Assembly: GCF_008831285.2 (NCBI RefSeq)
Contig: NC_045150.1
Location: 2,432,001-2,492,000, forward strand
Direction of reading: 5' to 3'
From: Nymphaea colorata
Taxonomy: Eukaryota > Streptophyta > Magnoliopsida > Nymphaeales > Nymphaeaceae
Length of the DNA stretch: 60,000 bases
How positions within the stretch are numbered: position 1 is the first letter of the stretch; each line of letters opens with the position of its first letter. The notes under the pieces are model-generated. The model was not told where the DNA came from, ran no database searches, and was given only the letters and a program-made list of their open reading frames with translations. The position numbers and the translations under genes were made by a program. Shown one piece after another: positions 1 through 12,229 of this stretch.

Positions 1-373
1 CCTTCGCTGGAAATTTCAAAAGTACCACGTGTCAATTTTCTACTTTTTCTAACAATTTATATTTATCAAATTGCAAATTTTATTTATTTAGATTTTATTA
101 AAAATGGTTTTTAAAAATCAAACATAAATGGTCATTTTGACAGACACTACTGTCTTGCAAATCTACCTCAATAAATTATAAAACCAGTATTTCATGAATC
201 TGTTTCAATTTATGAGGTAAATTCATGACACACTCACCTAACGCGCATGTTATACTTATTGTAGTTCTTTTTTTGTACTAGCAATGACTAGTGTGGTTTA
301 ATTACTTGACCCTTGATCTGCGTTTGCATAACCTCGACCGAGTTTGATCCGAGCTAGCTGGTCATGGTTGCAG
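1..373 (+). other. Probable intron of the left TBL-like gene, 3' part
   Basis: AT-rich sequence without a credible reading frame. It ends in a CAG acceptor (371-373) directly before the first visible TBL exon, so it is most simply the 3' part of an intron. The segment near 180-230 (ATTCATGA words) resembles short MITE relics seen near 22.35, 23.9 and 52.0 kb. Confidence 0.55.
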
Positions 374-1667
374 GTGAGAGAAGAACTGAAGTGGGTTTGG
401 AGAACGAACGAGACTTGCCGGATCGAACCAGTGGACCGGGACGAGTTCTGCAAGCTCATTGGGTCGGCAAGGGGCAATGTGATGGTGGTTGGGGACTCCA
501 TCAACCATGGATTCCAATGGTCCATCACCAACAACCTCATCAAGGACCCAAACGCCCAAAAGCTCATCAAAGAAGGATATCCGGTGTGTAAGGTCTGTCC
601 CGGATTCAGGATCTGTGACGACGTGCTTGGAAGGGGAGGGGGATTCAACGTATCGTTCATCAGAAACGACCGGATTTCGATGACCGGAAAAGCTAGATAT
701 GAGCATGGAGGAAGATTTATCGAACGGCCGTGGACGGATTATATAAAGAAATGGAAGGTTAAGATCTTGATCCTCAACAGGGGAGCTCACTATGAAGCAG
801 ATGAGGTCGTCCTGAAAGCATTGAACTCTACCTTTTCTTATTTACGAAAGCGCCATCCCCAGCTTCTGGTGTTCGTCCGGAACACCCCGCCTGGTACATC
901 TCTAATATATATACATATATGTAGTCACCAAAAACTTGTTTTTTCGAAAAAAACCGAAAAACACGATAAATTAAATTACAGTTTAAAACTTAAAAAACGT
1001 GTTTTTTTGACAAAAAGTGTTAAAAACGAAAAAACGTGTTTGTAATGTATTTTTTTTATTTTTTAATGCCAAACAAATTTTTTTCATTTTTCATTTTTTA
1101 TTTGTTGAAAATCTACTTATCTTTTGATATTTGTGCTATTAGTTTTTCACTTATTTATTTTTCTCTTATTTTTAGTTTTTTTTAATTTTTAAAAATTTAT
1201 CGTATTTTTCTTATTTTTGTAAGTTCACCGTATTATACTGGAAAAAACTTCATCATATAAAACTCCAAAACATTATTTGTGACTATCAGAGTTCTCCCCT
1301 TCTAACCTTATTACAGCCACAGCTGTTTTTTGTGATGCCCTTTTGTTGATAAGGATAACTCTGGAATTCTGAAGGTCACCTGAACTGCATGAGATATAAA
1401 AGGCCACTGGAGAAGAGGCAAAACTTCAGCAACAACGAGGGACCACACAATTGGGGGAAATTCCATAGCCAGAACCGTCTTGTGAAGGAACTAGTGGAGG
1501 AGTTTGGCTTCATACATGTCGATGCAGACTCTCTCCTGAGCTTGAGAGCCGAAGGACATGTGCAGAGGCGCGATTGCTTGCACTACTGCATTCCCGGACC
1601 TCTCGACGCCGTCGTTGAGCTGCTCTACAACATAATGAAAGCCATTCCTCGGTTCAGTCAACCATAA
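374..1667 (+). CDS. TBL-like PC-esterase (DUF231 family), 3' exons of a gene cut by the window edge
   Basis: Two exons are visible, 374-893 and 1375-1667, joined by a GT-AG intron that splits a Gly codon. Together they give about 270 residues. The first has the SGNH-esterase nucleophile block MVVGDSINHG (GDS at visible residues 40-42); the second has the terminal DxxH block DCLHYCIPG, the pair that defines trichome-birefringence-like/PMR5 proteins. Known family members are Golgi enzymes that mostly O-acetylate cell-wall polysaccharides; this gene's substrate cannot be told. It ends RFSQP-stop at 1665-1667. The N-terminal exons should lie upstream: the first visible exon starts in phase 0 after a CAG acceptor, as exon 3 of the paralogue at 25403-28913 does. 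No frameshift or stop is seen, so it may be functional. The ATG at 344 lies in the intron and is not the start. Confidence 0.85.
910..1290 (+). repeat. AT-rich dispersed element inside the TBL intron
   Basis: Most of the 481-bp intron is an A/T-tract-rich sequence whose core (about 1105-1165, with AATCTACTTATCTTTTGAT) recurs, reverse-complemented, at about 22930-22980 and, more diverged, near 24700-24800 and 21450-21520. The flanking parts also match (AGTTTAAAACTT and GTATTATAC blocks). It looks like a non-autonomous DNA element; boundaries are approximate and no target duplication was identified. Confidence 0.55.
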
Positions 1668-2400
1668 AATTGAAGCACAAACTGTTTTCTCATATTTACC
1701 GACTGCCAAAAAAACATCGGTAAACTTAAACAAATAAAGGGGTTTAAAGGGAGCTCATGTTAAAGACCTCATAGAAGACTCTTTTGAACCATACCATAAA
1801 AGGTCCTAACACTTGCTTTGTGAAACCCTACAATTGAGGCATAGGTAGAAGACTAAGGTGGAAAAAAATAACCACTCACCTTGAAAAAAAAGTGTCTTCT
1901 CTATTAATGTGTTGTATGAGGTCTTCATTCTTTTGGCACTAATGGATCAGTACTATTCTTTTGAGGGAAATTGATTTCCATTTTTTGAGCTTTTTTTTTT
2001 CTTCTTCTTATAATTTCAATGAAGGAATCTTTTTTTTGTAATTTTTTGTTAATCAAAGCAATGCTGTTCATGAAAGGTATGTGTTAGATAAGAGGTTGAA
2101 GTGGTTTGATTTGGGCCCTTATTTGAAAATTTTCATGCAAAGTGTGGCTCTTGTTAGAAAAATCACAAGAGCAGTGCTTTTTCAAAGTTATGGGGAAAAT
2201 ACAGGTAAAAAATGAAATTCTTCTTCTTTTTTCCCACAGTTTATTATACTCGTGGTGTTCTTTCTAATTACTCATAATTATTATTTCTATTATAGTTAAC
2301 ATGTTCGTCTCCTTTTTAACTTTTTATAGAAAAAATAATCGTTCCCACCCTCAAGATTCCATTTGATTTAGAAAATAAAAAAAAAAAATTCAGGGAACAA
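1668..2400. other. Gene 3' flank, no gene seen
   Basis: AT-rich sequence after the TBL stop codon, with several T and A runs. It should contain the 3' UTR and polyadenylation region. Nothing else is recognisable. Confidence 0.6.
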
Positions 2401-2404
2401 ATTC

Positions 2405-3065
2405 TTGAAAATTCGAGCTAGCACTGCACAACAAGGCAAGACACTGAACTCACTCGAAAAAGCTCAGTTCGTGCTCGACTCGTTTATAAACAAGCTGAGT
2501 TCAAGCTTACAAATATACTCAAAATAATAAATGACTCGAGTTCGAGTTTCAGGAACTTGACTCGTTTGTACTCGACTCAACTTGCACCTGTACTTTATAT
2601 AATATTGCCAAAACAAGTTGAAAGATATAACTATTTTTAACTTTTGAGGGTAAAAACAAAGTTTCACAAGTTAAACTAGTTGCATGAGTTAAACAAATTA
2701 ACACTTACACGAGTCAAACGAGTTAATGCTTACACGAGTGAACACCTAAACGAGTTAAATGGGTTAAATGAGTCGAGTTCGAGTTCGAGCTTGAGCTTGC
2801 TATAAGGATCTCGCTCAAGCATGAGTCTTTTGAGCCGAGTACATGAGTTAAACGAGTTACGTTTGTTAAACAAATTAACACTTACACAAGTTAAACAAGT
2901 TAATGCTGACATGAGTTAACACCTAAACAAGTTAGATGGGTTAAATGAGTTGAGTTCGAGTTCGAGCTTGCTATAAGGATCTCAACTTCAGTTCGAGCCG
3001 AGTATGAATTTTTTGAGCTGAGTCGAGCTCGGGCTGGTCGAGCTTGACGACCTTGACGAAAGTTG
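2405..3065. repeat. GAGTCGAG/GAGCTCGAG-rich dispersed repeat with an internal duplication
   Basis: The sequence is built from variants of GAGTTCGAGTTCGAGC and AAACGAGTTAA. A unit of about 177 bp starting near 2716 (AAACGAGTTAATGCT) recurs from near 2893 (AAACAAGTTAATGCT), including the shared CTTGCTATAAGGATCTC segment. Related sequence occurs at 21865, 44410 and 52714. Confidence 0.7.
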
Positions 3066-3126
3066 AAACCTCTCCTTTTTCTCAATGTCTCTAATGTTCA
3101 GGGTGGTGTTAAAGCCTGGTGTGGAA

Positions 3127-3500
3127 ATAGGGATGTCAATGGATCAGATTCGGATCGGATATACCTTTTACAAAATCTGACTTTTCAAATATTCAAATAT
3201 TCAGATTTGGATTTGGATTCAAATTTGGATGAAAAAAGAATTATACCATATCCGAATCCGACTTTCAAATACACATTCGAATCCAATCGAAATCTGTTTT
3301 CTAAGTTATATTTAAATCCAATCCGAATTTGAATTTTAAGTTATATCCAAATTTGATCCGAATCCAAATTTTAAGTTATATCCGAATCCAATCTGAATTT
3401 GATCCAAATCTGACTTTTAAGTTATATCTGAAACCATCTGAATCTGATTTATGGCTTTTAAGCCCTACGTAAATCTGATCCAAATCCGATTTATGTACGA
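3127..3500 (+). repeat. GGATCGGATTCGGAT-rich dispersed repeat, + orientation
   Basis: Begins TAGGGATGTCAATGGATC and continues with many variants of CCGAATCCGAATCC and TAAGTTATATCCGAAT. The start matches, in reverse complement, the end of the repeat at 16600-16982 (TTGACATCCCTA). More copies lie at 45600-46010 and 46740-47060. The right boundary is uncertain. Confidence 0.65.
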
Positions 3501-4117
3501 AAAATATATAGTAAACACCAAATGAACTGTGAAACTCAATCTTAACATTACGTTAGCTCAAACTTGACTTGAAACACACACACGCATACTACATTTTCAA
3601 ACTTCATTCTCTAGAACATGCGAATTTAAATTTCCAAAAATTATACTTGACTACTGTTCGTTGATGTAACAAAAAACTAGACGAGTCATCCTTGGCAACT
3701 TCAATAAAAAAAATAAACATTTCACCATATAGTACAAGCTTGCAAAATTTTTCTTTTAATGCCTCCATTTAACACAATGGATATGATTTTTCTATTTGGA
3801 TATATACTTCAACCATTTTGACATTATATTAAGTTCCTGAGGATAATGCGATCATATTAAGCTGCATTATGCAAATGAAAAATTTAATTAAATAAACATC
3901 TTAGACACAAATAACTTTAGATTTTGATTGATGTAAAGAAAACATATAAATACAAAAGAATATATACCGCTAATTTATGATTCAGTTTCAATATATGCAT
4001 ATGCAAATCGTACTTCTGCTTCAGGCAAAGGAGTAGGCAAATCAGAACATCTAATAAAAGAATAAAATAAGCAATACAAAAATATGCTTAAAAACATTAA
4101 TTATAAATAAATTACCT
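3501..4117. other. No gene seen; probable 3' part of the hAT relic
   Basis: AT-rich and without reading frames. By position it should include the 3' end of the hAT element whose C-terminal coding piece starts at 4290 on the minus strand, but no terminal inverted repeat was recognised. Confidence 0.4.
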
Positions 4118-4290
4118 TCAGCCTTATCTCGCAACCAATCTTGTGCACAAATCAAACCCTCCAAGGTCTTTGTACATAATTTACTTCTGTATAAATCAAG
4201 AATATGTCTACTTGTACTAAATGTTGACTCTAATGCAACAATTGATATATGAATAGCCAAAAATATCACATACGATTTTAGATAACACAT
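4118..4290 (-). mobile_element. hAT transposase relic, C-terminal dimerisation segment
   Basis: The minus strand encodes a piece with LESTFSTSRHILDLYRS followed by KTLEGLICAQDWLR. This is the pattern of the C-terminal dimerisation domain of plant hAT transposases (RICESLEEPER/BED-zinc-finger type: ESAFSTGGRILDPYRSSL then ALICTQDWLR). The frame ends just inside this domain, and the expected preceding part is missing at 4295-4310, where unrelated sequence begins. It is the same element as the pieces at 6790-7455 and 12558-12960, all on one strand and in the right order. Confidence 0.75.
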
Positions 4291-4304
4291 GGTATTTATG
4301 TGTG

Positions 4305-5857
4305 TTGACCTTCCACCATGTTAAAATATTAATTTGATTATTTTGGCTATAAAACTCTCTATAAATACCTCCACAATCTTTCCTCCTGAGCATGAGCTAG
4401 CCTTTGGAGAAAGTTTAGTACATTCTCACTTGAAGACTTATAGTTTTTTTCCCTTAGCTCTCTTCATCCATTTTCATCTTCCTCTTTCCTTTTAATTCTT
4501 CTTCTTCTTCTTCTCCAACTTGGAGCAAGCTTCATCAAACTACAACTCTCTTGAAGACATTATCTTCATCATCTTGAAGCTTCACTCAAGGGGAAATCTG
4601 ATCATTCCAAACTAAGATGTTCATTTTCCTCAAAGTCGTTCTCATTAGAGATATGTAATCAACATTGTATTCCATTTTTTTATTTTTTTTCCTCTTCATC
4701 TCCCCATAGCCACATGAGATAGCTTTCAAATCTCTATCCTATAGTCAAGTAGCTATACTCGAGTACACTGGGAGCATAAAAAGATGAGATGATATTTCAT
4801 TTTATGATTAAATCATATTCTCTTTTCTTGAATATAACCTTGCTTTGGTTCTCTTGTTTCTTTCATTCTTCATCTTCTCATGGTCATATAAGATAGCCTT
4901 CAAATTTCTATTTTAGAGTTAAGAAGCTATTCTTGAGTGCACCGAAAGCATGAAAAGGTGAAGTAATCTTTCATTTTATGATTAAATTATGATATTCATT
5001 TTCTTGAATATAGTTTTGTTGTTGTTACCTTATTTTCTCTCCTCCTCATCTCCCCATGGTCATATGGGATGACTCTCAAACCATTATTTTAGAGTCAAGG
5101 AGCTACGATTGAGTGCACCGGGAGCATGAGCAAATGAGATAATATTTCATTTTATAATTAAAATAATGTTTTCTCTTTTTTTGAATGTTCCTTTGTTTTA
5201 AGATATTATCTATGCATAGTTTTTGATTTTTCATTTGTATGTGAATGCATATTGAGAATGAGAGTGTGGTTTGAGACTCTTTGTTCTTATGTTAATTTTT
5301 TATATGAGGGCTTGTCCAACTCGAGAAAAATCCTCATGAATGCGTACAAGTTAATATACATTTTCATGTCATTTTGCATTAGTTTTCTTTTAACCATCTG
5401 ATTAGGAACCTTAATGAGCACCGTATCGTGTGGTTTAGTTTTCTTCCATACCTAACGATGAAAGAAACATATTTTTTTGTAACAAATGAAATAACTATGT
5501 TTTATGTTCCTATATAAAAATATTTAAGATCATGGTTTCAAAATAATTTTTGAAAGAATCATTTCTAATATGGCTTTGGAGACTTAACTTAGGCTCTTGC
5601 ATGAGCCCAAGCTTCTCTCAAACCTACATCAAATTTGAAGTAAGATATTTTAAATTACTTTCAATCTCATGAAGACACATATGTATATATATGTTATATA
5701 CATATATGTGTACATGATTATTTCTTCATTCTTTTCTCTCTATGTTTACATATTCTAGTTTACAAATTTTCACATATACATGAATGCATGTATACGCGGG
5801 TTTTAGTTTCTTTCTCTAGAATCTTTTATTTCACTTTTCTAGTCAAATGCCTTCGTT

Positions 5858-5888
<31 letters not shown>

Positions 5889-6780
5889 GTAAGTGTAATC
5901 TCCATCTACAAATGATTACACACACACATATATATCATTTGTATGTAAGATACTTATCTTCCCACTTTCAAAATCTTTCATGTAGTGACATCTAAAATTC
6001 ATTTATCTTTCTTTCTTTCTTTCTTTCTATGAGAGTATTTCATCTTTTCTTTTCTTTTAAATATTTTTCTCTCATGATCCTTTTATATGCCAACTTCATC
6101 AAGACCAAAGTTCAAGTAATGACCCAACATTAAAATCATGTTTGATGGTCTACAACCCTAATCCAATTTCAAAAACTTTTCATTTTTTGTAAAAATATTT
6201 TAGGTAATTATAAAAATAAAAATCTTAAATGTATGTTATGGTAGGAATGTTTTTATATTAATGTTGTGGTAAGATTGCTTTAATCATATAAGATCAATGC
6301 ATACATGCTTTCCATTCACTTAATATCACTTATGATCACAAGTACCACTCTAATAAACTTAAGCAATATGAGATTAAGCTCTAACTAGATGGTAACCGAC
6401 GTACTTAAAGTCTTAAGAGAACACTAAAGTAATTTAAAAATGAGATCTCCAAAATTTTCCAAATATTTATAAAGAATTTCTCAAAATCAAAATATTTTTC
6501 ATTCTCAAATAATTCTTCAAAACTTTCTCAAAGATTTAAAACATCAAATCTTCAACATTTTCTCAAACACTGCACCGTATATAAAGTAAAAAGATGTTTA
6601 AAATGAAATGCATCAATAATAAATATAGTCATTGGATTGATTAACTCTGGTAAAGGCACTGGGAACAGTTGAACCTTATACCGACAGGCGAGTCTCTTTT
6701 TCTCATTTTCAAAACAAAACTCATTTTTCTAGAGTACACTAAAAACCAAAATAATTTTGTGAGGATGCAAACAAACGATC
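4305..6780. mobile_element. Non-coding insertion in the hAT relic, possibly a long solo LTR
   Basis: About 2.5 kb without coding sequence separates two collinear hAT pieces. On the plus strand it begins near TGTGTTGACCTTCC (4309), has TATA-like words at 4347-4370 (CTATAAATACC), then pyrimidine-rich sequence, which suits a long terminal repeat. No partner LTR, clean CA end or target duplication was found, so the class is unproven. It also carries (TA)n at 5858-5882 and (TTTC)n near 6008-6030. Confidence 0.4.
4691..5215 (+). repeat. Three tandem copies of a unit of about 175 bp
   Basis: Copies start near 4691, 4865 and 5041. Each has a TCATCTTCTCATGGTCAT-like start, then ATGAGATAGCTTTCAAA, a GAGTGCACCGGGAGCAT-like block and ATTTCATTTTATGATTAAA. 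The copies differ at many positions, so the amplification is not recent. Confidence 0.75.
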
Positions 6781-6789
6781 AAGTTCTTG

Positions 6790-7455
6790 AAAATGGCCAA
6801 TAGCCTTTTTATATTATAAAGCTACATCAAGCATAAGAAATATTGAGTTTCATCCAGTTGAAACATCGAGACGGAACTTTTTTTCACAAGTAACTTTGAC
6901 ATGACGCACTACTTGAACAAAAATTTCACTTCAAGTTGGAGATGCCTTGATATATTTTATGTTTTTTCTGATCTTGTCAATCACATCGCTTATTTCTTTG
7001 ACACCATCTTACACAACCAAATTAAAAATATGAGTACCACATCTAACTTGAAAAAATTTTCTATTACAAATAAGTGCATCCTTTTTAAGAAGTCACTCTG
7101 TCAATTTTGTAACAATGACATCGTTTGTTGAACAATTATCTAATGTAATTGAAAATAACTTGCGACCAATGTTCCATTTTAGTAAACAATCTTTGATGAT
7201 TGATGCAAGTTTTTCTCTTATATGAGGTGTTTCAACCATAACAAAGTTGAGAACTTTCTTTTTTATTTTCCAACTATTATCAATATAATGTATAGTCAAA
7301 CATAAATAACCATGTTTCTCATAAGACAAAATCTGCATGTCATATGTGAGATTAATCTTCTCATTAATCTTCTCCAACTATTACATAATTTTATCATTTT
7401 ATCTTCATAAATGTGTATGCAATCTGATCTAACAGTGTTATGTGACAATTATAAA
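6790..7455 (-). mobile_element. hAT transposase relic, catalytic core
   Basis: On the minus strand a frame (7377-7093) encodes KINEKINLTYDM, then GYLCLTIHYIDNSWKIKK, then LFSITLDNCSTND. These match the hAT pattern of TSDMWTS, YMCLTAHFID.DWKLQKR and FTITVDNASSND. Farther along, broken by stops, are RCGTHIFNLVV and YKKAIGHF (compare RCAAHILNLIVQDG and YRRAFEHFE). Before it, 7455-7380 holds VRSDCIHIYEDKM, the segment normally after the LQP.F block, in a shifted frame. Several stops and at least one frameshift show a dead gene. The DDE-type RNase H fold is therefore present but broken. Confidence 0.8.
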
Positions 7456-7796
7456 TGTGACTACAATAGTCACTAAAGAAGAATATGACAGAAAAAGACA
7501 CTAAGGCCACTTGAAAAGATATAACTCTTTTTGAATGAATACCAAACGGCTATGAAAAACAACATACATGATACAAGAGATGCTTGGATATTTAGACAAG
7601 AGACTATGGAGAAGGGGGTAGGGAGAAAGGGTTCTAGCCGTTGGGAGTTCCAATGGCTCATTCCTCCAACGGCTAGATTAAAAAGGCAAAAAAGAAAAGA
7701 ATAAAAAATAAAGAAAAAGAAGAAAATAAAAAGGAAAACCTACATAAGATAAAAACCTAGTTATAAAATATCACTAATATATCTTATTTCTTAACA
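7456..7796 (-). repeat. 3' LTR of the copia element
   Basis: On the minus strand it starts TGTTAAGAAATAAG and ends TAGTCACA, the usual TG...CA ends. It shares long blocks with 12230-12556, such as AAAAAGACACTAAGGCCACT and TTCTAGCCGTTGGGAGTTCC. It is slightly longer than its partner because of a CTCATTCCTCCAACGG segment. Confidence 0.88.
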
Positions 7797-7830
7797 TCCC
7801 CCTTAAACTTAAGGTGCTATCATCGAAAAT

Positions 7831-8490
7831 TTATCTAAAAGAAAGAGGGTTTATAAAAAAATCAGCCAACTGAAACTCGAAGGGGACATATGGAAGCATG
7901 ATAGTCTTCTTCAAAAATTCTTCAGGAATATAGTGACAATCCATCTCTATATATTTTGTTCGATCATGGAATATTTGACTCTTGGTAATGTTGATAAAAC
8001 TTTTGTTGTCGCAACACAAATCAATGGGTTCTTCAATTCTTGTTCCAATATCAAAGAGCATTTGACAAAGGCAAACAATTTCCATAGTTGTAGTAGTCAC
8101 AGCTCGATATTCAGCTTCAATAGAAGATAGAGAGAATTCTATTGTTTTTTTCACTTCCATGAGATGAGAGATTCCCCTAAAAGAACACAAAGTCCAGTAC
8201 TTAAGTGTCTATCATTTAGATCTCCTCCCCAATCAGCATCAGTATAAGCAATCAAGTTTAAAGAGGAAGAGGAAGACATAAATACTCCCTTATTTATTGT
8301 TTTCTTAATGTATCTAATGATACGAAGAATAGCTATCATATAAACTGTTGATGGAGCATGTTGAAAATGACTCACAGTATGAACTGCATGAGCAATGTGA
8401 GACATAGTGTTGCTAAGATACATTAAGGAACCCACAAGCTGTTGATAAAGGGTGGGATTGGTAAGTGGAACTCCATCATCAATCTTCATT
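7831..8490 (-). mobile_element. copia RNase H region
   Basis: Two overlapping minus-strand frames cover the copia RT/RNase H end. They contain YQQLVGSLMYLSNT, then AYTDADWGGDLNDRHLSTG (the first catalytic Asp block), then SSIEAEYRAVT, CCDNKSFINI and FHDRTKYIEMDCHYI. These are the standard copia RNase H motifs in order. A frameshift or small deletion near 8150-8190 breaks the frame. Confidence 0.9.
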
Positions 8491-8497
8491 TTGGTTG

Positions 8498-9060
8498 CTA
8501 CTTTATTTTGGTTGCTACTGCTTCAGAAGTTTTTGTGACCTTATCATCTGTTATGCCTGATTTAGCAATAATTTCTACAACAAATTTAGTTTGTGACAAA
8601 AAATAGCCTCTAGTGGAGTATGCAACCTCAATACCTAAGAAATATGTTAGAAAACCTAAATCTTTCATTTCAAAAGTTTTTTGTAGTAATTTTTTACATT
8701 CTTTAATATATTCCTTATCACTACCTGTAATGATCATGTCGTCAACATATAGTAGGAAGATTATGATACCTACAGTAGTATTTTTAACAAACAAGACAGT
8801 GTTAGTTAAACATAAATGAAATCCATAATCAGAAATAACAGAGTTAAAACGGTCAAACCAAGCTTTAAGATTTTGTTTGAGGCCATAAAAAGCCTTCTTA
8901 AGTCTAAGAACCTTTCTTTGAGTTATAGACAAACCAGGTGGTATTTCCATATAAACTTCTTCCATAAGATCTCTATTTAAAAATATATTTTTGACATCTA
9001 TTTGATAGATGTTTTAGTTTTTAATAAATGTTAAAGCAATAAAAGTCATAACAGTAGTCA
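8498..9060 (-). mobile_element. copia reverse transcriptase (RVT_2) region
   Basis: The minus-strand frame 8965-8498 reads EEVYMEIPPGL, then LKKAFYGLKQNLKAWFDRF, then the catalytic LLYVDDMIITG (the YVDD box), then FLGIEVAYSTRGYFLSQ. Just upstream the continuing relic has the DVKN.FLNRDL block after a stop codon. The catalytic Asp pair is retained, but no long frame links it to integrase. Confidence 0.92.
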
Positions 9061-9502
9061 TTCTAGCTACAAGGGAAAAAGTTTCATCATAGTCAATACC
9101 ATATTCTTGTGTATAATCTTTTGCAACAAGCCTCACCTTATATCTTTATAAAGAACCATCACTTCTAATCTTTACATTGTATACCCACTTGCATTCAATA
9201 GTATTTTTTCCTAGAGGTAAATCTTGTATTTCTCAAGTTTGGGTTTTTCTCAAGGCATCTAATTCTTCTAGCATGACAGTCTTCAACTCAATATATTTGG
9301 AGACTTTATTAAAAGTAGAAGGTTCAAAGTGAGAGTGAATGACATTAATTCTAGCTCTATGAGTTGGGGTAAAAGTTTCATACGACACAAATATATTGGG
9401 TTGTCTTACGTTTATAGTGGATCTTCTAAGGTTTTCTTCACTTTGTGGAGTTGGTTGAAGATCAATAGTCTCATGATATTCTCATTTACCAATATCTTGT
9501 TG

Positions 9503-10520
9503 TCAGTTTCTTCTATGATATTTGAATATATCCTTGGCTACTTTACTATTATTATCATTAATGTTACTATAATCAACATCATGCATTTCATCTTCACATT
9601 GAGAGAGATACTTAAATAAAAAGGAGTAATCATTGTTGTGTTGTGATTCTCCACAAGTTTTGAATCCATTTTCATCTTCACAAAACTTTACATTTCTTGA
9701 AACTATGATCTTGTCTTTGAATTGGTCAAAACATTTATAGCTTTTTTGTGTTTCAGAATAACCAATGAATATACATTCAATAACCTTTGAAGTTAGTTTA
9801 TCAGCATTGTCATTAAAAACAAAACATTTGCATCCAAAAACACGAAACCTTTTGAAATCAGGTTCATATTTGAATAATTTTTGAAAAGTGGTTGTATTAT
9901 TTAAAGGTTTTGGAGGTATTATATTTATGAGATATATAAAAACCAGGGCTCTTTCAGCCCAAAAGTTTTTAGGCACATTTTTGACAATAAGAAGAGTTCT
10001 AGTTGTTTCAATTATGTGCTTATGTTTTCTTTCAGAAAATCCATTTTGTTGAGGTATTCTTGGACAATATGTTTGATGGACTATTCCATATTTTTCTAAA
10101 TAACTTTTGAAGTCATTTGAAATGTATTCACCTCCAGAATCCGTCCTTAGAATTTTTAATTTAGCATTAAATTGTGTTTGTACTAAGTTGTTAAAATTTT
10201 TGATCTCTAAAACCTAAGATTTGTATCTTAAGAAATATATCAAATAATATCTAGTGAAATCGTCAACAAATATCACATAATACGATAGCCCTCATTTTAA
10301 CATGACAGGAGAGGGTTCCCACACATCCAAATGAACAAGTTCAAAGGGAAAAGAAGAAAAGAAGTTTCTTTGTCCAAAAGATAAGGATTTCATTTTTCCA
10401 TGTCTGCAATCATTACATTTGAAGTTCTCGATACAAACATCCTTGGTAAGACTCATCATAGACAATTTTCTAATGTTTGGATGACCTAATCTTTGATGTC
10501 AAACATTGATATCCACATCT
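9503..10520 (-). mobile_element. copia integrase region
   Basis: On the minus strand the order is HQRLGHPNIRKLS and CNDCRHGKMKS (the HHCC GAG-pre-integrase motif, about 10500-10395), VHLDV (first Asp), a second block with VDDFT, GGEYISNDF (the Glu of DDE), PQQNG, then PKNFWAERALVFIYLIN and FRVFGCKCFVFN. The first parts contain stops; 9976-9503 is open. Confidence 0.88.
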
Positions 10521-10899
10521 TTTACGTACTGACAAAACTTTTCTTTAAAGATACATAAAGAAAACAACGTCAAAACCAAGATCTGAAATTTGAGATAGAG
10601 AAACTTAGTTAAGATTAAGTCTAAGGACATAACTAACTTTTGAAACAAAAAAACTTTTGTTTTTCAAATTCTTTTTCAAAATCCCCAATCCCTTTAACAT
10701 TCAAAGATGTCCCATCAGCGGAAACAACATTGGATTATTTTCTTACTTGTTCAAAATGAGTCAAAGATTATATATTTGGTGTCATATAAAAAAATGCACC
10801 GAAATATAAAAGCCAAGGAAATATACCGAGAGTGTTGGAGGTGGATGCCGTTGTTGCTAGTGCTTTGGGGACTCCTTGATCATAGGTTGAAGAACCGAC

Positions 10900-12100
10900 A
10901 TGATTTGATTTAATGTTGTGGGGATTGATGAAAGATCACATCCTTCATTTGCAACATTCCTTTGATCAAATTATCTATTGTTGTATTGTCCACCTTGTGA
11001 ATATGAAGTTTCATGGTTGTGTTGTCCTCCTTGGAGATATGAAGCTCCTCCTTTGAAAAGATTTCCTCCATAGTCTCGTGGTTGTCCTTCATTGTTATTC
11101 AACTTTGGACAAATAGGTCTTATATGACCCGGTTTATGACAAACGTGGCAAACAACCTTAAATTCTCCTCTATTTTAATTTTTAAAGTGAGGAGGTCTAA
11201 AGGATTTGATGTTGTTCTTGGGTCTAGAGGCGGCTAAAACTTTTTCTTCTTCTTGTTTGGAAATAAGAACACTATTCAATTCTTTGGATAATTTCATTCT
11301 AGTTTTTTCACCGGTTAACTTCGTAAGAAGTTCATGAATGGGTGGAGGAGAGGCTAAAGAAAGAAGGGCTGACCTAATTTGTTCAAATTCGGGTCATAGA
11401 CATTGAAAAAATTGAAAAAATCTAAATTCATCAATTTCTCTTCTAATCTCATGACACTTACAATTCAATCTTAGTTTGGGAGTAAGTTGATCAAACTCAT
11501 TCCATACACTAGAGATTTCTATAAAATAATCTCTAACATTATTCTCGCCTTGTTTGATACTTTGGGCTTTTTGAATTAAAAGATATTTTCGGGTCATATC
11601 TTTTGGGGTAAACATTCCCTTGAGATATTCCCAAACTTCACTTGTTCTTTCATAATACATGAGATTTTAGGCAATTCTAGGTTCCGTAAATCTATTATTT
11701 AATCTTAGAGTTTTTGGCCTCCCAATCATCTAATTTTTTATAGTATTTATTTGTGTCATTTTGTCTAATTTTTTATAGTATTTATTCATGTCATTTTGTC
11801 TTTCTTCTTCATTTAAGTTTTTCTCAACTCCATTTTCAATTTTGGTCAACTTGAGAGAAGGAGAGGTAGACGTACCTCTTATGAAACCTCATAAATATTT
11901 CCTTTTGATATGCATCTCCAAGCATTTTGCCCATAGTGTGTAGTTGGTTCCATCAAGCTTGTACAGAGCATGATAACTTCCTCCTTCGATCGAGGCTTTG
12001 GAGTCCTCCATAAAAACAAGATTTTAAGTAACAATCTTGAAGAAAAACAAAGAGGAAGTCCTTCTAAAAATTTCACCAAACAGTTGGAGCCGCAACAAGA
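10900..12100 (-). mobile_element. copia gag region with zinc knuckle
   Basis: The minus-strand frame 11660-11394 has TSEVWEYLKGMF, LLIQKAQSIKQGENNVRDY and SSVWNEFDQL, the gag core pattern of plant copia elements. Nearer the integrase, about 11155-11105, is a CCHC knuckle (C-HV-C-HKPG-H-IRPI-C). The 5' gag part (about 12080-11880) is open but diverged. A protease motif was not recognised between 10550 and 10900. Confidence 0.8.
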
Positions 12101-12212
12101 AGATCTTCAAAAACTGACAATTAGCAGCATGACCTCGTTTGAAATTTTCTTCAACAGTCAAGTAACATAAACAGCAAAAAACTGCTTCTAATAACTCTCC
12201 AACAAGCAGCCC

Positions 12213-12223
12213 AATGGATACCA
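12213..12223 (-). promoter_or_regulatory. Primer-binding-site remnant of the copia element
   Basis: The minus strand just inside the 5' LTR reads TATGGTATCCA. It is close to the TGGTATCAGAGC that pairs with initiator Met-tRNA in most plant copia elements, with changes at the 3' end. Confidence 0.6.
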
Positions 12224-12229
12224 TATAAA

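Noticed and set aside
298-790. Minus-strand frames of 120 and 142 codons over the left TBL exon
   Set aside because: They mirror the real plus-strand exon, which carries the GDS block; the antisense products have no family features. The same holds for 27856-28209.
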